Part shown: positions 1 through 11,310 of the stretch, piece after piece | How the letters are laid out: each line of letters opens with the position of its first letter | Position numbering within the stretch: the first letter of the stretch is position 1 | NCBI RefSeq assembly: GCF_013009075.1 | Contig: NZ_CP053108.1 | Span: forward strand, 2,232,001-2,296,000 | Source: Halomonas sp. TA22 | Lineage (GTDB): Bacteria; Pseudomonadota; Gammaproteobacteria; Pseudomonadales; Halomonadaceae | Direction of reading: 5' to 3' | Length of the DNA stretch: 64,000 nt | Notes under the pieces: model-generated | What the model was told of the DNA's origin: nothing | Databases searched by the model: none | Seen by the model: only the letters and a program-made list of their open reading frames with translations | Position numbers and translations under genes: made by a program

Positions 1-1
1 G

Positions 2-568
2 GAAAGGCTCAAGTCTCGCTTCGGGTGGGGACTGACGGTGGCGATCGAGCCGCCGGAGCTCGAGACGCGGGTAGCGATCCTGATGAAGAAGGCCGATCAG
101 GCCAAGGTAGATCTGCCTCACGATGCCGCGTTCTTCATCGCCCAGAAGATCCGCTCCAACGTGCGTGAGCTTGAAGGTGCACTGAAGAAGGTAATCGCTG
201 ACTCGCACTTCATGGGCAAACCGATCACGCAGGATTTCATTCGAGAGTCGTTGAAGGATCTGCTGGCCCTGCAGGACAAGCAGGTCGGGGTAGATAACAT
301 CCAGCGAACGGTCGCCGAGTACTACAAGATCAAGCTGTCGGACCTGCTCTCCAAGCGTCGTTCGCGTTCGGTGGCGCGCCCTCGCCAGGTCGCCATGGCA
401 CTCGCCAAGGAGCTGACCAATCACAGTCTGCCCGAGATTGGCGATGCGTTCGGTGGTCGCGATCACACCACGGTCCTGCACGCCTGCCGCAAGGTGCAAT
501 CATTGAAGGAAGAGAGCGCGGACATCCGCGAGGACTACAAGAATCTGCTGCGGTTGCTTACCAGTTGA
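2..568 (+). CDS. dnaA: Chromosomal replication initiator DnaA (C-terminal part, 5' end cut off)
   Basis: DnaA binds DnaA boxes at oriC, melts the origin and loads the helicase. Only the last 188 residues are in the window: the end of the AAA+ domain (its lid region, around ELETRVAIL) and the complete domain IV. The DNA-binding signature [13 protein letters not shown] lies near the C terminus. The reading frame is open from base 2, so the gene starts before the window; an internal GTG at 38 is not a plausible start because homology continues upstream of it. dnaN follows after 46 bases, the usual order. No cluster of DnaA boxes is visible here, so the origin itself should lie upstream. Confidence 0.97.
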   Translation, partial: ERLKSRFGWGLTVAIEPPELETRVAILMKKADQAKVDLPHDAAFFIAQKIRSNVRELEGALKKVIADSHFMGKPITQDFIRESLKDLLALQDKQVGVDNIQRTVAEYYKIKLSDLLSKRRSRSVARPRQVAMALAKELTNHSLPEIGDAFGGRDHTTVLHACRKVQSLKEESADIREDYKNLLRLLTS

Positions 569-614
569 TCGCAACGCAAGCTATCGAAACTTCTGGATCT
601 AGAGTGGAGCCCAC

Positions 615-1718
615 ATGAAATTTTCCATCTCCCGCGAAGCCTTGCTGCGCCCATTAACGCTGGTGGCGGGCGTGGTCGAGCGGCGTCAGACGCTGCCCGT
701 GCTTTCCAATGTGCTGATTCAGGTTCAGGACCATCAGCTGGCGTTGACGGGTACCGACCTCGAGGTCGAGCTGATCGGACGTACCGCGCCCGCCCAGGTG
801 GAGGAGCCGGGTTCGGCAACGGTACCGGCTCGCAAGCTGATGGATATCTGCAAATCGCTGCCGGAGCAAGCCGAGATCAGCTTCGCGCTGGAGGAGGGTC
901 GAGCGGTACTGCGTAGCGGTCGGTCGCGTTTTACCCTCTCGACCCTGCCGGTCGCGGAGTTTCCCAATATCGAGGATAGCCAGGGCAGCGTCGAACTCAG
1001 TCTGCCCCGGGGTACGCTCAAGCACCTGATCGACTCCACCTCGTTTGCCATGGCACAGCAGGATGTTCGCTACTATCTCAACGGTATGCTGCTCGAGCTT
1101 CGCTCCAACCTGGTGAGAACCGTGGCGACCGACGGACACCGTCTTGCCGTGTGTTCACGCTCGGCGGACATCGAGATCGAGCCGGCACAGAAGCTGATCA
1201 TCCCCCGCAAGGGAGTGCTCGAGCTGGTTCGCCTCCTTGATGACAGCGACGAGCCCGTGAGTCTGACGATCGGTGCCAGCCATGTGCGAGCGCATACCGG
1301 TGATTTTACCTTCACCTCCAAGCTGGTCGACGGCAAATTTCCCGACTATGAGCGTGTGGTTCCGCGCGGTGGCGACAAGGTCTTCATCGCCGAGCGTGCC
1401 GAGCTCCGCCAGGTGCTGTCGCGCACGTCGATCCTCTCCAACGAGAAGTACCGCGGCGTGCGTCTGCACCTCGAAGAGGGCAATCTGCGCGTGATGGCCA
1501 ACAATCCAGAGCAGGAGGAGGCCGAGGAGAATGTGGCGATCGAATATAGCGGTGCCGCTATGGAGATTGGTTTCAATGTGGGCTATCTCATTGATGTTCT
1601 TGGTGTTTTGTCGGAAGATCGGGTTCAGATGACATTAGCGGACCCGAACAGCAGTGCGCTGATGGAGGAGCCGGGCGGTGGCGATGCCATGTACGTGGTC
1701 ATGCCGATGCGCCTTTGA
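615..1718 (+). CDS. dnaN: DNA polymerase III subunit beta (sliding clamp)
   Basis: The clamp forms a ring dimer around DNA and tethers Pol III and other clamp-binding enzymes. The protein is 367 residues, the normal family length, and has the three repeated clamp folds; the N terminus MKFSISREALLRPL and the C terminus ending YVVMPMRL are typical. It sits between dnaA and recF in the standard replication operon, 46 bases after dnaA and 67 bases before the recF ATG. There is no terminator between dnaA and dnaN, so co-transcription is likely. Confidence 0.98.
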   Translation: MKFSISREALLRPLTLVAGVVERRQTLPVLSNVLIQVQDHQLALTGTDLEVELIGRTAPAQVEEPGSATVPARKLMDICKSLPEQAEISFALEEGRAVLRSGRSRFTLSTLPVAEFPNIEDSQGSVELSLPRGTLKHLIDSTSFAMAQQDVRYYLNGMLLELRSNLVRTVATDGHRLAVCSRSADIEIEPAQKLIIPRKGVLELVRLLDDSDEPVSLTIGASHVRAHTGDFTFTSKLVDGKFPDYERVVPRGGDKVFIAERAELRQVLSRTSILSNEKYRGVRLHLEEGNLRVMANNPEQEEAEENVAIEYSGAAMEIGFNVGYLIDVLGVLSEDRVQMTLADPNSSALMEEPGGGDAMYVVMPMRL

Positions 1719-1785
1719 GCGTTTCGCTTAAGCCTCCCTCCAGGGGCGTCCCCAGTGGGTGCCCCCAATCCCGGGACCTCCTCCC

Positions 1786-2913
1786 ATGACGCTTCGCAAG
1801 ACGCTTGACCGTCTCTCCCTGATTGGTCTTCGCAACCTGGCTCCTCTGGAGATGCGCCCCCTTGACTGTATCAATCTGATCGTTGGGGACAATGGCAGTG
1901 GCAAGACCAGCCTGCTTGAGGGCATACACGTGCTCGGAATGGGACGCTCGTTTCGAACTCAGCAGCTCAAGCATGCCATTGCCCATGATGCTGATGTCAT
2001 GACGCTCCACGGGCGGATCGCAGGCGACCCTCCGCTGCCCGTGGGGATTCGTCGTTATCGTGACGGTAGCGAGATGGAGATGCGCATGGCCGGTGAGCGA
2101 GTGTCACGCATAGCTCAGCTGGTCGAGGCGTTACCGCTGCAGCTTATCAATCCCGATGCGTTTCGCCTGCTGGAGGGGTCACCCTCGGCACGTCGCGAGT
2201 TTCTCGACTGGGGAGTGTTTCACGTGAAACATGACTTTCTCGAGATCTGGCGTCGCGTTCGGCGCGCCTTGAAACATCGGAACGCGCTGCTCAGGCATGG
2301 TAGAATGGATGATCGCTCCCTTGCGGTATGGGAGCATGAGTTCGCCCTTTGGAGCAGTCATCTGGATGAGTTGCGTCGTGATTACATGACGTCATTCACG
2401 CCGGTCTTCATGGAAACGCTTGCCGAATTGCTCCCCTTGCCGGGATTGAGCCTGCGTTATTCACGAGGCTGGGATCAGCAGCGCAATCTCGACGAGATAC
2501 TGCATCAGTCGAGAGGCAACGACCGGCAGATGGGGTTTACCCAACAGGGGCCACAGCGCGCTGACTTGCGAATTCGGCTCAACAAGCGACCAGCGCTTGA
2601 GGTGCTTTCTAGAGGCCAGCAGAAGCTGGTCGTAAGTGCCTTGAAGCTCGCCCAAGGGAGATTGCTCGAGCAGGCGACGGGGCGAAACTGTATTTATCTG
2701 ATCGACGATCTGCCGTCAGAGCTTGATGCACAGCATCGCCGAGGGTTCTGCCAATGGCTGGAGTGGATGCGCTGCCAAGTGTTCATTACCAGCATAGAGC
2801 ACGACACTTTGGCCGGCTTATGGCAACCCGAGACATCTATTGCGATGTTTCACGTGAAACATGGCAGGCTGGAACCAGAGCCTGAGACGATGTTCTGCAG
2901 GAACACGCAATGA
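1786..2913 (+). CDS. recF: DNA replication and repair ATPase RecF
   Basis: RecF is an SMC-like ATPase that, with RecO and RecR, loads RecA at single-strand gaps. From ATG 1786 the protein has 375 residues: Walker A GDNGSGKT at 34-41, an ABC signature LSRGQQKL and a Walker B-like LIDDLPSELD near the C terminus. I prefer ATG 1786 to GTG 1759 because homology begins at TLRKTLDRL. The gene carries two perfect ParB (parS) sequences in its coding strand, at 2216 and 2846; each is read in the same frame and gives the pentapeptide FHVKH. gyrB follows after 23 bases. Confidence 0.96.
   Translation: MTLRKTLDRLSLIGLRNLAPLEMRPLDCINLIVGDNGSGKTSLLEGIHVLGMGRSFRTQQLKHAIAHDADVMTLHGRIAGDPPLPVGIRRYRDGSEMEMRMAGERVSRIAQLVEALPLQLINPDAFRLLEGSPSARREFLDWGVFHVKHDFLEIWRRVRRALKHRNALLRHGRMDDRSLAVWEHEFALWSSHLDELRRDYMTSFTPVFMETLAELLPLPGLSLRYSRGWDQQRNLDEILHQSRGNDRQMGFTQQGPQRADLRIRLNKRPALEVLSRGQQKLVVSALKLAQGRLLEQATGRNCIYLIDDLPSELDAQHRRGFCQWLEWMRCQVFITSIEHDTLAGLWQPETSIAMFHVKHGRLEPEPETMFCRNTQ
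2216..2231. other. parS (ParB-binding centromere-like site) inside recF
   Basis: The 16-mer TGTTTCACGTGAAACA is a perfect palindrome identical to the classical bacterial parS consensus. It lies within the recF coding region, where it is read as part of the peptide VFHVKH. ParB loads at parS and spreads, directing origin segregation and SMC loading. ParA and ParB themselves are not in the window. Confidence 0.9.
2846..2861. other. parS (second copy inside recF)
   Basis: A second perfect TGTTTCACGTGAAACA, 630 bases after the first and near the 3' end of recF. It occupies the same codon phase as the first copy and is read as MFHVKH. The identity over all 16 bases argues for selection on DNA sequence rather than on protein. 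Confidence 0.9.
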
Positions 2914-2933
2914 AGACTTCACGACGGAGTTAG

Positions 2934-5357
<2,424 letters not shown>

Positions 5358-5373
5358 CGTTTCACGTGAAACT
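5358..5373. other. parS-like site downstream of gyrB
   Basis: CGTTTCACGTGAAACT keeps the 14-base core GTTTCACGTGAAAC and differs from the consensus only at the two outermost bases (14 of 16). It starts one base after the gyrB stop codon. It is the weakest of the four sites. Confidence 0.75.
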
Positions 5374-5388
5374 ACGTGAAGCCAATGT

Positions 5389-5412
5389 AAGGCCGGCCTG
5401 AGCGCCGGCCTT
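5389..5412. terminator. Bidirectional terminator between gyrB and gmhB
   Basis: The perfect 9-base inverted repeat AAGGCCGGC / GCCGGCCTT encloses the 6-base loop CTGAGC, between the convergent genes gyrB and gmhB. On the plus strand it runs into a short T-rich stretch; on the minus strand it overlaps the gmhB stop codon. Confidence 0.7.
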
Positions 5413-5983
5413 ATTCGTACTCAGGAAGAGTGTCCTGCGACAGCAGTGAGTCACAGAACGAAGCAAGATCGTCAAAGATCGCGACATCCCCGGTGTGCTC
5501 GAGCTTCGCTTCCGTTTGCGCTCCCTTGCCTGTACGTACCAGTACGCTTCGGCAGCCCATCGCTTCTCCCGCCTGTAAATCTCTCAGGCTATCGCCCACC
5601 ATCCAGGCTCCTTCCAGACTCTCGAGTTCCAGCGCAATACGGATCTGCTCCAATAGCCCTGGCAGGGGCTTGCGACAGCTGCATTCGTCATTCGGCCCAT
5701 GGGGACAATAGGCGATGGTGGCGATCTCTCCTCCCGCTGCCGCTACCAGCTGATGCAGGCGGTCATGCATCGCGGCGAGGGTTGTCTCGTCATACAGACT
5801 ACGGGCAATGCCCGATTGGTTGGTGGCCACGGCGACGCTCCATCCGGCACGGGAAAGCTTGGCGATGGCTTCAATGGAGCTCGGGTAGGGTATCCATTCG
5901 TCGAGCGACTTGATGTAGGCGACGGAATCACGATTGATGACACCATCGCGGTCGAGAATTACCAGTTTGGGTGCGCTGATCAT
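5411..5983 (-). CDS. gmhB: D-glycero-beta-D-manno-heptose 1,7-bisphosphate 7-phosphatase
   Basis: GmhB removes the 7-phosphate from heptose-1,7-bisphosphate between the two HldE steps in ADP-heptose synthesis for the LPS inner core. The 190-residue HAD phosphatase has the nucleophile motif LDRDGVINRD at about 9-18, the QSGIAR loop, and a zinc-binding set of Cys and His residues in YCPHGPNDECSCRKP. Its metabolic partners hldD and hldE lie further on in this window. It is probably the last gene of a minus-strand unit, but glyS upstream has its own terminator, so it may have its own promoter. Confidence 0.93.
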   Translation of the reverse strand: MISAPKLVILDRDGVINRDSVAYIKSLDEWIPYPSSIEAIAKLSRAGWSVAVATNQSGIARSLYDETTLAAMHDRLHQLVAAAGGEIATIAYCPHGPNDECSCRKPLPGLLEQIRIALELESLEGAWMVGDSLRDLQAGEAMGCRSVLVRTGKGAQTEAKLEHTGDVAIFDDLASFCDSLLSQDTLPEYE

Positions 5984-6073
5984 GGGTTAGCCCTACCGTC
6001 ATGCAAAGAGAGGGGAAGTGTAGGCGGGAGTGGCGGGCGGGAACAAGGTGGCAAGCTCAATTTGTGAATGGAA

Positions 6074-6089
6074 TGTTTCACGTGAAACA
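6074..6089. other. parS in the gmhB-glyS intergenic region
   Basis: A perfect TGTTTCACGTGAAACA palindrome in the 178-base gap between gmhB and glyS. It is the fourth and most distal of the ParB sites seen here, 3.86 kb from the first. Confidence 0.9.
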
Positions 6090-6114
6090 TGTCGTCTGAA
6101 GTTTATTCTAATAG

Positions 6115-6142
6115 AAAAAAGGCCAGCGACGAGTCGCTGGCC
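6115..6142 (-). terminator. Rho-independent terminator of glyQ-glyS
   Basis: Read on the minus strand, GGCCAGCGA, a 4-base loop and TCGCTGGCC form a perfect 9-base stem followed directly by six T residues. It lies 20 bases after the glyS stop codon and should end the glyQS transcript. Confidence 0.88.
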
Positions 6143-6161
6143 TCCTTACTGCCCAATAGCG

Positions 6162-8228
6162 CTACTGCTGAAGCTCGGCGATATCCGCCACCTCTAGGAA
6201 CAGGTCCTGCAGGTTGGCCAGCAGGGCCAGGCGGTTGTTGCGGACCGCTTCGCCTTCCGCCACGACCATCACTTCGTCGAAGAAGGCATCCACTGGCTTA
6301 CGCAGGCTGGCAAGCGTATCCAACGCCTCACTGTAACGCGCCCCGGCAAACAGCGGCGAGACTTCATCACGGCGTGTCTGCAAGGCATCGGCGAGTGCTT
6401 TCTCGGCACTCTCCTGCAGCAGGGAGGGCTCGATCACGGTGCTACCATCATGTGCCTGCTTGGCAAGTATATTCGATACACGCTTGTTGGCGGCCGCCAG
6501 GGCGGAAGCCTCTTCGCGATGACTGAATGCCGCGACGGCACGCAACCGGCGAGCGAAATCCAGCGGCTTGGTCACCGGGCGTGAGCGCACCGCGAGATAG
6601 ACCTCGACGGCGATACCTTCGTCCTGCGCCCAGGCGCGGAAGCGGTCGAGCATATAGCCGAGCACCACGTCTACCAGTCCTTCGGCCTTGGGAAGTTCCT
6701 TGTGCTGTGCGGTGGCGAGCTCAAGAAGTTCGCGCAGGTCGAGATCCAGCTCACCTTTGATGAGGATATTGAGTACGCCAATAGCGGCACGACGCAGGGC
6801 GAAGGGATCCTTGGCGCCGGTGGGACGCTGGCCGATACCAAAGATGCCCGTCAGGGTATCCAGGCGGTCGGCGAGCGCCAGGGCCAGGCCGGTACGGCTC
6901 TGCGGGATGGCATCGCTGGCGAAGCGCGGCAGATACTGCTCCTGCAGCGCTTGGGCGACGTCGTCGGCTTCGCCATCCTGGCGGGCGTAGTAGCAGCCCA
7001 TCGTGCCCTGTAGCTCGGGGAACTCCAGGACCATCTCGGTGACCAGGTCGCACTTGGCGAGTTCGGCGGCACGTTCAGCGTGATCGCTATCGCCACCGAT
7101 ACGCTCGGCGATGAAGCGTGCCACCACGGCGCTGCGCTTGGCCTTGTCGGCCAGGGTGCCGAGCTTTTGCTGGAACACGACGCTTGCAAGTCCCTCGCGC
7201 CGTGACGCCAGCGAGTGCTTGCGATCCATGTCGTAAAAGAAGGCAGCATCGGCCAGGCGCGGGCGAATGACCTTCTCATTGCCTGCGATCACCTGCTGGG
7301 GATCCTGGCTAGCGATATTGGAGATGGTGATGAACAGCGGCTTGAGATTGCCTGCGTCGTCTAGCAGGTGGAAGTACTTCTGGTTGGCCTTCATCGACGA
7401 GATCAGGCACTCCGGCGGTACCTCGAGAAAGCTTTCGTCGAAGCTGCCGGTCAGGGCCACGGGCCACTCCACCAGACCGCTGACCTCGCTCAGAAGCGCC
7501 TCATCGATCACCGCAGTGGCATCGAAGCACTCGGCTTCGGCCAGTACCTGTTCACGGATACGCTCACGGCGACGCTGACGGTCGGCCAGTACATACGCAT
7601 TTTCCAGTGCCTCAAGATACGCTTCGGCATGCTCGAGCTCGAGGGCCTGCGGGGCATGGAAACGGTGTCCGTAGGTGGTACGGCCGGCCTTGAGTCCCAG
7701 CACCTCGGCGTCGACGGTCTGGTCGCCATAAAGCATCACCAGCCAGTGAACAGGACGTGAGAACTCAATGCGCGAGGCGCCCCAACGCATGTTCTTGGGC
7801 ACCGGCAGGGTAGCGATCGCTTTGCTCAGGATCGCCGGAAGCAGCTGAGTCGTCGCTCCCCCTTGCTGCTGTTCGCGATAGCCAAGCCAGGTACCCTTGT
7901 CGGTCTCCAGATGGATCAGCTCCTCCACCGAGACGCCACAGGATCGGGCAAACCCTTCGGCGGCCCTGGTCGGCTGGCCATCCTTGAACGCGGCAGCCAG
8001 CGCCGGGCCGCGACGCTCCACCTCGCGATCCGGCTGCTTATCGGCCAGCGCCTCGATGTGCAGCGCCAGGCGGCGGGGGGTGGCATAGGCACGGATCTCG
8101 CGGAAAGCGACCTCCGCTTCGCGCAGGCCCGAGGCTACGCCGTCGGCCAGGGCATCGGAGAGGCTATCGATGGCGCCGGGAGGAAGCTCCTCGACACCGA
8201 GTTCGATCAGTAACGTATTGATAGCCAT
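6162..8228 (-). CDS. glyS: Glycyl-tRNA synthetase beta subunit
   Basis: GlyS supplies tRNA recognition to the alpha2beta2 glycyl-tRNA synthetase. The protein has 688 residues from ATG 8228, typical for the subunit; the N terminus INTLLIELGVEELPPGA and the C-terminal anticodon-binding region are characteristic. A TTG at 8234 is in frame, but the ATG two codons later fits the family start better and follows the glyQ TGA by two bases. glyQ and glyS are translationally close and form one operon. Confidence 0.97.
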   Translation of the reverse strand: MAINTLLIELGVEELPPGAIDSLSDALADGVASGLREAEVAFREIRAYATPRRLALHIEALADKQPDREVERRGPALAAAFKDGQPTRAAEGFARSCGVSVEELIHLETDKGTWLGYREQQQGGATTQLLPAILSKAIATLPVPKNMRWGASRIEFSRPVHWLVMLYGDQTVDAEVLGLKAGRTTYGHRFHAPQALELEHAEAYLEALENAYVLADRQRRRERIREQVLAEAECFDATAVIDEALLSEVSGLVEWPVALTGSFDESFLEVPPECLISSMKANQKYFHLLDDAGNLKPLFITISNIASQDPQQVIAGNEKVIRPRLADAAFFYDMDRKHSLASRREGLASVVFQQKLGTLADKAKRSAVVARFIAERIGGDSDHAERAAELAKCDLVTEMVLEFPELQGTMGCYYARQDGEADDVAQALQEQYLPRFASDAIPQSRTGLALALADRLDTLTGIFGIGQRPTGAKDPFALRRAAIGVLNILIKGELDLDLRELLELATAQHKELPKAEGLVDVVLGYMLDRFRAWAQDEGIAVEVYLAVRSRPVTKPLDFARRLRAVAAFSHREEASALAAANKRVSNILAKQAHDGSTVIEPSLLQESAEKALADALQTRRDEVSPLFAGARYSEALDTLASLRKPVDAFFDEVMVVAEGEAVRNNRLALLANLQDLFLEVADIAELQQ

Positions 8229-8230
8229 GC

Positions 8231-9193
8231 TCAAGCTTCTCCCTGGTTGGCAAGTGGCTGTTCAGCCAGCAGTTCACGGCGCAGCGCCTCGGGGGCCATC
8301 GGAAAACCCGCAGCCTTGCGCGATTCGAAGTAGGCGTGGGCCACGTCACGCGCCATGGTACGCACCCGGAGGATGAAGCGCTGGCGTTCGGTTACCGAGA
8401 TGGCGTGACGGGCATCGAGAAGGTTGAAGGTGTGAGAGGCCTTGAGCACCATCTCGTAGGCGGGCAGTGGCAGTCCAGCTTCGAGCAGCTTGGTGCACTC
8501 ACGCTCCTGGTGATCGAAGGCGGCGAACAGTGCCGGTACGTCGGCATGTTCGAAGTTGTACGCTGACTGCTCGCGCTCGTTCTGCAGATAGACGTCGCCA
8601 TAGGTGACCCTGCTGCCATCCGGAGCAATGGTCCACACCAGGTCGTAGACGCTATCGACATCCTGCAGGTACATGGCGATACGCTCGAGACCGTAGGTCA
8701 GCTCGCCAGTCACTGGATAGCATTCGATGCCGCCGGCCTGCTGGAAATAGGTGAACTGGGTCACCTCCATGCCGTTGAGCCACACCTCCCAGCCAAGGCC
8801 CCAGGCGCCCAGGGTGGGAGACTCCCAGTTGTCCTCGACGAAACGGATGTCATGGACCAGCGGGTCGATGCCCAGCCGCTCAAGCGAGCCCAGATAGAGG
8901 GCCTGCAGATCCTTGGGTGAGGGTTTCATCACCACTTGGAACTGGTAGTAGTGCTGCAGGCGGTTGGGATTCTCGCCATAGCGACCATCGGTGGGGCGCC
9001 GCGACGGCTGCACATAGGCGGCGTTCCAGGTTTCCGGACCGATGGCGCGCAGGAAGGTGGCGGGATGAAAGGTGCCGGCACCAACTTCCATATCCAGGGG
9101 TTGCATGATGACGCAACCCTGTTCAGCCCAGTATTGCTGCAGGGCGAGTATCAGGCCCTGGAAGGTTTTTCCATCTGGCGTCGACTGTGTCAT
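8231..9193 (-). CDS. glyQ: Glycyl-tRNA synthetase alpha subunit
   Basis: GlyQ carries the class II catalytic site that activates glycine and charges tRNA-Gly with GlyS. From ATG 9193 the protein has 320 residues and begins [19 protein letters not shown]; motif regions such as [20 protein letters not shown] are intact. An in-frame upstream start at 9232 is less likely: AAGGTG lies at ribosome-binding distance before ATG 9193 and homology starts here. First gene of the glyQS operon. Confidence 0.96.
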   Translation of the reverse strand: MTQSTPDGKTFQGLILALQQYWAEQGCVIMQPLDMEVGAGTFHPATFLRAIGPETWNAAYVQPSRRPTDGRYGENPNRLQHYYQFQVVMKPSPKDLQALYLGSLERLGIDPLVHDIRFVEDNWESPTLGAWGLGWEVWLNGMEVTQFTYFQQAGGIECYPVTGELTYGLERIAMYLQDVDSVYDLVWTIAPDGSRVTYGDVYLQNEREQSAYNFEHADVPALFAAFDHQERECTKLLEAGLPLPAYEMVLKASHTFNLLDARHAISVTERQRFILRVRTMARDVAHAYFESRKAAGFPMAPEALRRELLAEQPLANQGEA

Positions 9194-9309
9194 TGGTGAA
9201 GCACCTTGGCCCATGAATTCACGAACCGCCAAGTATACAATTACCAGCTAATCGGTTATAGGCGCGGTGGCATGTGTCTGCGTCTTGCCATACCAGAGAG
9301 GGGAAAGCG

Positions 9310-10266
9310 ATGATCGTAGTGACAGGCGGTGCCGGCTTTATCGGGGCGAATCTGGTCAAGGCACTGAACGCACGCGGCCGCGACGACGTGCTGGTAGTCG
9401 ATGATCTCACCGATGGGACCAAGTTCGTCAACCTAGCCGACTGTACCCTGGGCGATTATCTGGACAAGGACGACTTCCTGATGCGCGTCGAGGCTGAGCT
9501 GCGCGGTGAGGAGGCGGGCCTGCCGCCCATCGAGGCAATCTTCCACCAAGGCGCCTGCTCCGATACCACCGAGTGGGATGGCCGATTCATGCTCGAGAAC
9601 AACTTCGAGTACTCCAAGGTGCTGCTGCACTACTGCCAGCTCAAGAGCATCCCGTTTCTGTATGCCTCGTCGGCGGCGACCTACGGCGGCAGCGAGGTGT
9701 TCGTCGAGGCACCGGAGCATGAAAAGCCGCTCAATGTCTATGGTTACTCCAAGCTGCTCTTCGATCAGTATGTGCGTGCCCGTCGAGATGAGTTCACCAG
9801 TCAGGTGGTGGGCTTTCGCTACTTCAATGTCTATGGACCGCGCGAACAGCACAAGGGCAAGATGGCGAGCGTCGCCTACCATCACCATATCCAGGTGAGC
9901 GCTGGTGAGAATCCCAAGCTGTTCGGTGCCTGGAATGGCTATGAGGCGGGAATGCAGAGCCGCGACTTCGTCTATGTGGGCGACGTGGTCGGCGTCAATC
10001 TCTGGTTCCTCGACCACCCGGAGCGCTCGGGCATCTTCAACTTGGGGACTGGCCGCGCCGAGCCGTTCAAGGCGATCGCCGAGGCGGTGATCGCCTATCA
10101 CGGCAAGGGCGATATCGACTTCATCGACTTCCCCGACGAGCTCAAGGGGCGCTACCAGAGCTATACCCGAGCCGATATCACCCGGCTGCGCGAGGCGGGA
10201 TACACGGCCGAGTTCAGGAGCGTCGCTCAGGGCGTGCGCGAATACTTGGAGTGGTTGAATGGATGA
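9310..10266 (+). CDS. hldD: ADP-L-glycero-D-manno-heptose 6-epimerase
   Basis: HldD epimerises ADP-D,D-heptose to ADP-L,D-heptose, the donor for the LPS inner core. The 318-residue SDR protein has the Rossmann motif [11 protein letters not shown] from residue 6 and the catalytic YxxxK in [13 protein letters not shown] 9310 is chosen because AGAGGGGAAAG stands just upstream and the Rossmann fold begins at once. The 3' end overlaps waaF by 8 bases, so translation is probably coupled. Confidence 0.96.
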   Translation: MIVVTGGAGFIGANLVKALNARGRDDVLVVDDLTDGTKFVNLADCTLGDYLDKDDFLMRVEAELRGEEAGLPPIEAIFHQGACSDTTEWDGRFMLENNFEYSKVLLHYCQLKSIPFLYASSAATYGGSEVFVEAPEHEKPLNVYGYSKLLFDQYVRARRDEFTSQVVGFRYFNVYGPREQHKGKMASVAYHHHIQVSAGENPKLFGAWNGYEAGMQSRDFVYVGDVVGVNLWFLDHPERSGIFNLGTGRAEPFKAIAEAVIAYHGKGDIDFIDFPDELKGRYQSYTRADITRLREAGYTAEFRSVAQGVREYLEWLNG

Positions 10267-11302
10267 TACGCAGGCCCAGCCTGGGTTGCGCCTGCTGGTG
10301 GTGGGACCCTCCTGGGTCGGTGACATGGTCATGGCGCAGAGCCTATTCATGACGCTCAAGGCTCGCCACCCCGGTTGTCGACTCGGCGTGGTGGCGCCCA
10401 GCTGGTCGCAGCCGATCCTTGAGCGCATGGCGGAGGTCGACGAGGTGGTGCCGCTCGATGTGGACCATGGCCAGGTCGGCTGGAAACTTCGCCGTACCAT
10501 TGCCACCACTCTGCACGGTCGCTTCGACCGCGCCATCGTATTGCCGCGCTCATGGAAATCGGCATTGGTACCCTTCCTGGCCCGGGTGCCCGAGCGAGTG
10601 GGGTTCACTGGCGAGCAGCGCGTCTTCCTGCTCAATGAGCGGCGGCGACTGGACAAGTCGCGTCTCGACCAGACCGTCAAGCGCTTCGTCTCCCTCGGCC
10701 TACCCTTGGACGAAGTGGAGCAGGGAAGCTTCGCGATTCCCACGCCGCGGCTCGCCGTCGACCTCGACAACCTGATTGACTTGCGCCTGGCGCACCGGCT
10801 CTCTTCACGGCCGGCGATCGGTATGATGCCGGGGGCCGAGTTCGGCCCGGCCAAGCAGTGGCCGCTCGAGTACTTCCATGAGTTGGCGGGAAGACTGGTC
10901 GATGAGGGGTACGAAGTGCGTGTGTTGGGCGGCCCCAAGGAGCAACAGGCGGGCGAGACGATCGCCGCGGAACGGACGCATATCCACAACCTGTGCGGCA
11001 AGACGCGTCTGGCCGATGCCGTGGATCTGCTGGCCGACTGTACCCAGGTGGTGACTAACGACTCTGGCCTGATGCATGTGGCCGCCGCCGTGGGTACCTG
11101 GGTTCAGGCGATCTATGGTTCGTCGTCACCGGCGTTTACGCCGCCCTTGACCGACAACGCTCGCATCCACTTCCTGGGTATCGACTGCTCGCCCTGCTTC
11201 TCCCGAACCTGCCCCTTGGGGCATACCAACTGCTTGAAGGGGATCGCCCCGCAGCGACTGCTCGAGGCAGTGCTTTCCGACGCTTCTTCAGCTGCCACCT
11301 AG
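10259..11302 (+). CDS. waaF: ADP-heptose:LPS heptosyltransferase II
   Basis: WaaF adds the second heptose to the LPS inner core at the inner membrane, using ADP-heptose made by HldD and HldE. The GT9 protein has 347 residues: an N-terminal [16 protein letters not shown], then [18 protein letters not shown] and [15 protein letters not shown], the donor-binding regions of the family. It overlaps the end of hldD by 8 bases. The next gene is convergent, with only 8 bases between the stop codons. Confidence 0.92.
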   Translation: MDDTQAQPGLRLLVVGPSWVGDMVMAQSLFMTLKARHPGCRLGVVAPSWSQPILERMAEVDEVVPLDVDHGQVGWKLRRTIATTLHGRFDRAIVLPRSWKSALVPFLARVPERVGFTGEQRVFLLNERRRLDKSRLDQTVKRFVSLGLPLDEVEQGSFAIPTPRLAVDLDNLIDLRLAHRLSSRPAIGMMPGAEFGPAKQWPLEYFHELAGRLVDEGYEVRVLGGPKEQQAGETIAAERTHIHNLCGKTRLADAVDLLADCTQVVTNDSGLMHVAAAVGTWVQAIYGSSSPAFTPPLTDNARIHFLGIDCSPCFSRTCPLGHTNCLKGIAPQRLLEAVLSDASSAAT

Positions 11303-11310
11303 CCCTTGCA

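Noticed and set aside
569-614. Replication origin in the dnaA-dnaN gap
   Set aside because: The gap is only 46 bases and holds no DnaA boxes or AT-rich repeats.
9233-9238. GTATAC upstream of glyQ as a further GntR operator
   Set aside because: Its flanks (AAGTATACAA) break the left half of the palindrome; on the glyQ strand it reads TATACT and is better explained as a promoter -10.
9433-11001. A 522-codon open frame on the minus strand
   Set aside because: It is antisense to hldD and waaF, both of which carry clear family motifs and overlap in the normal way.
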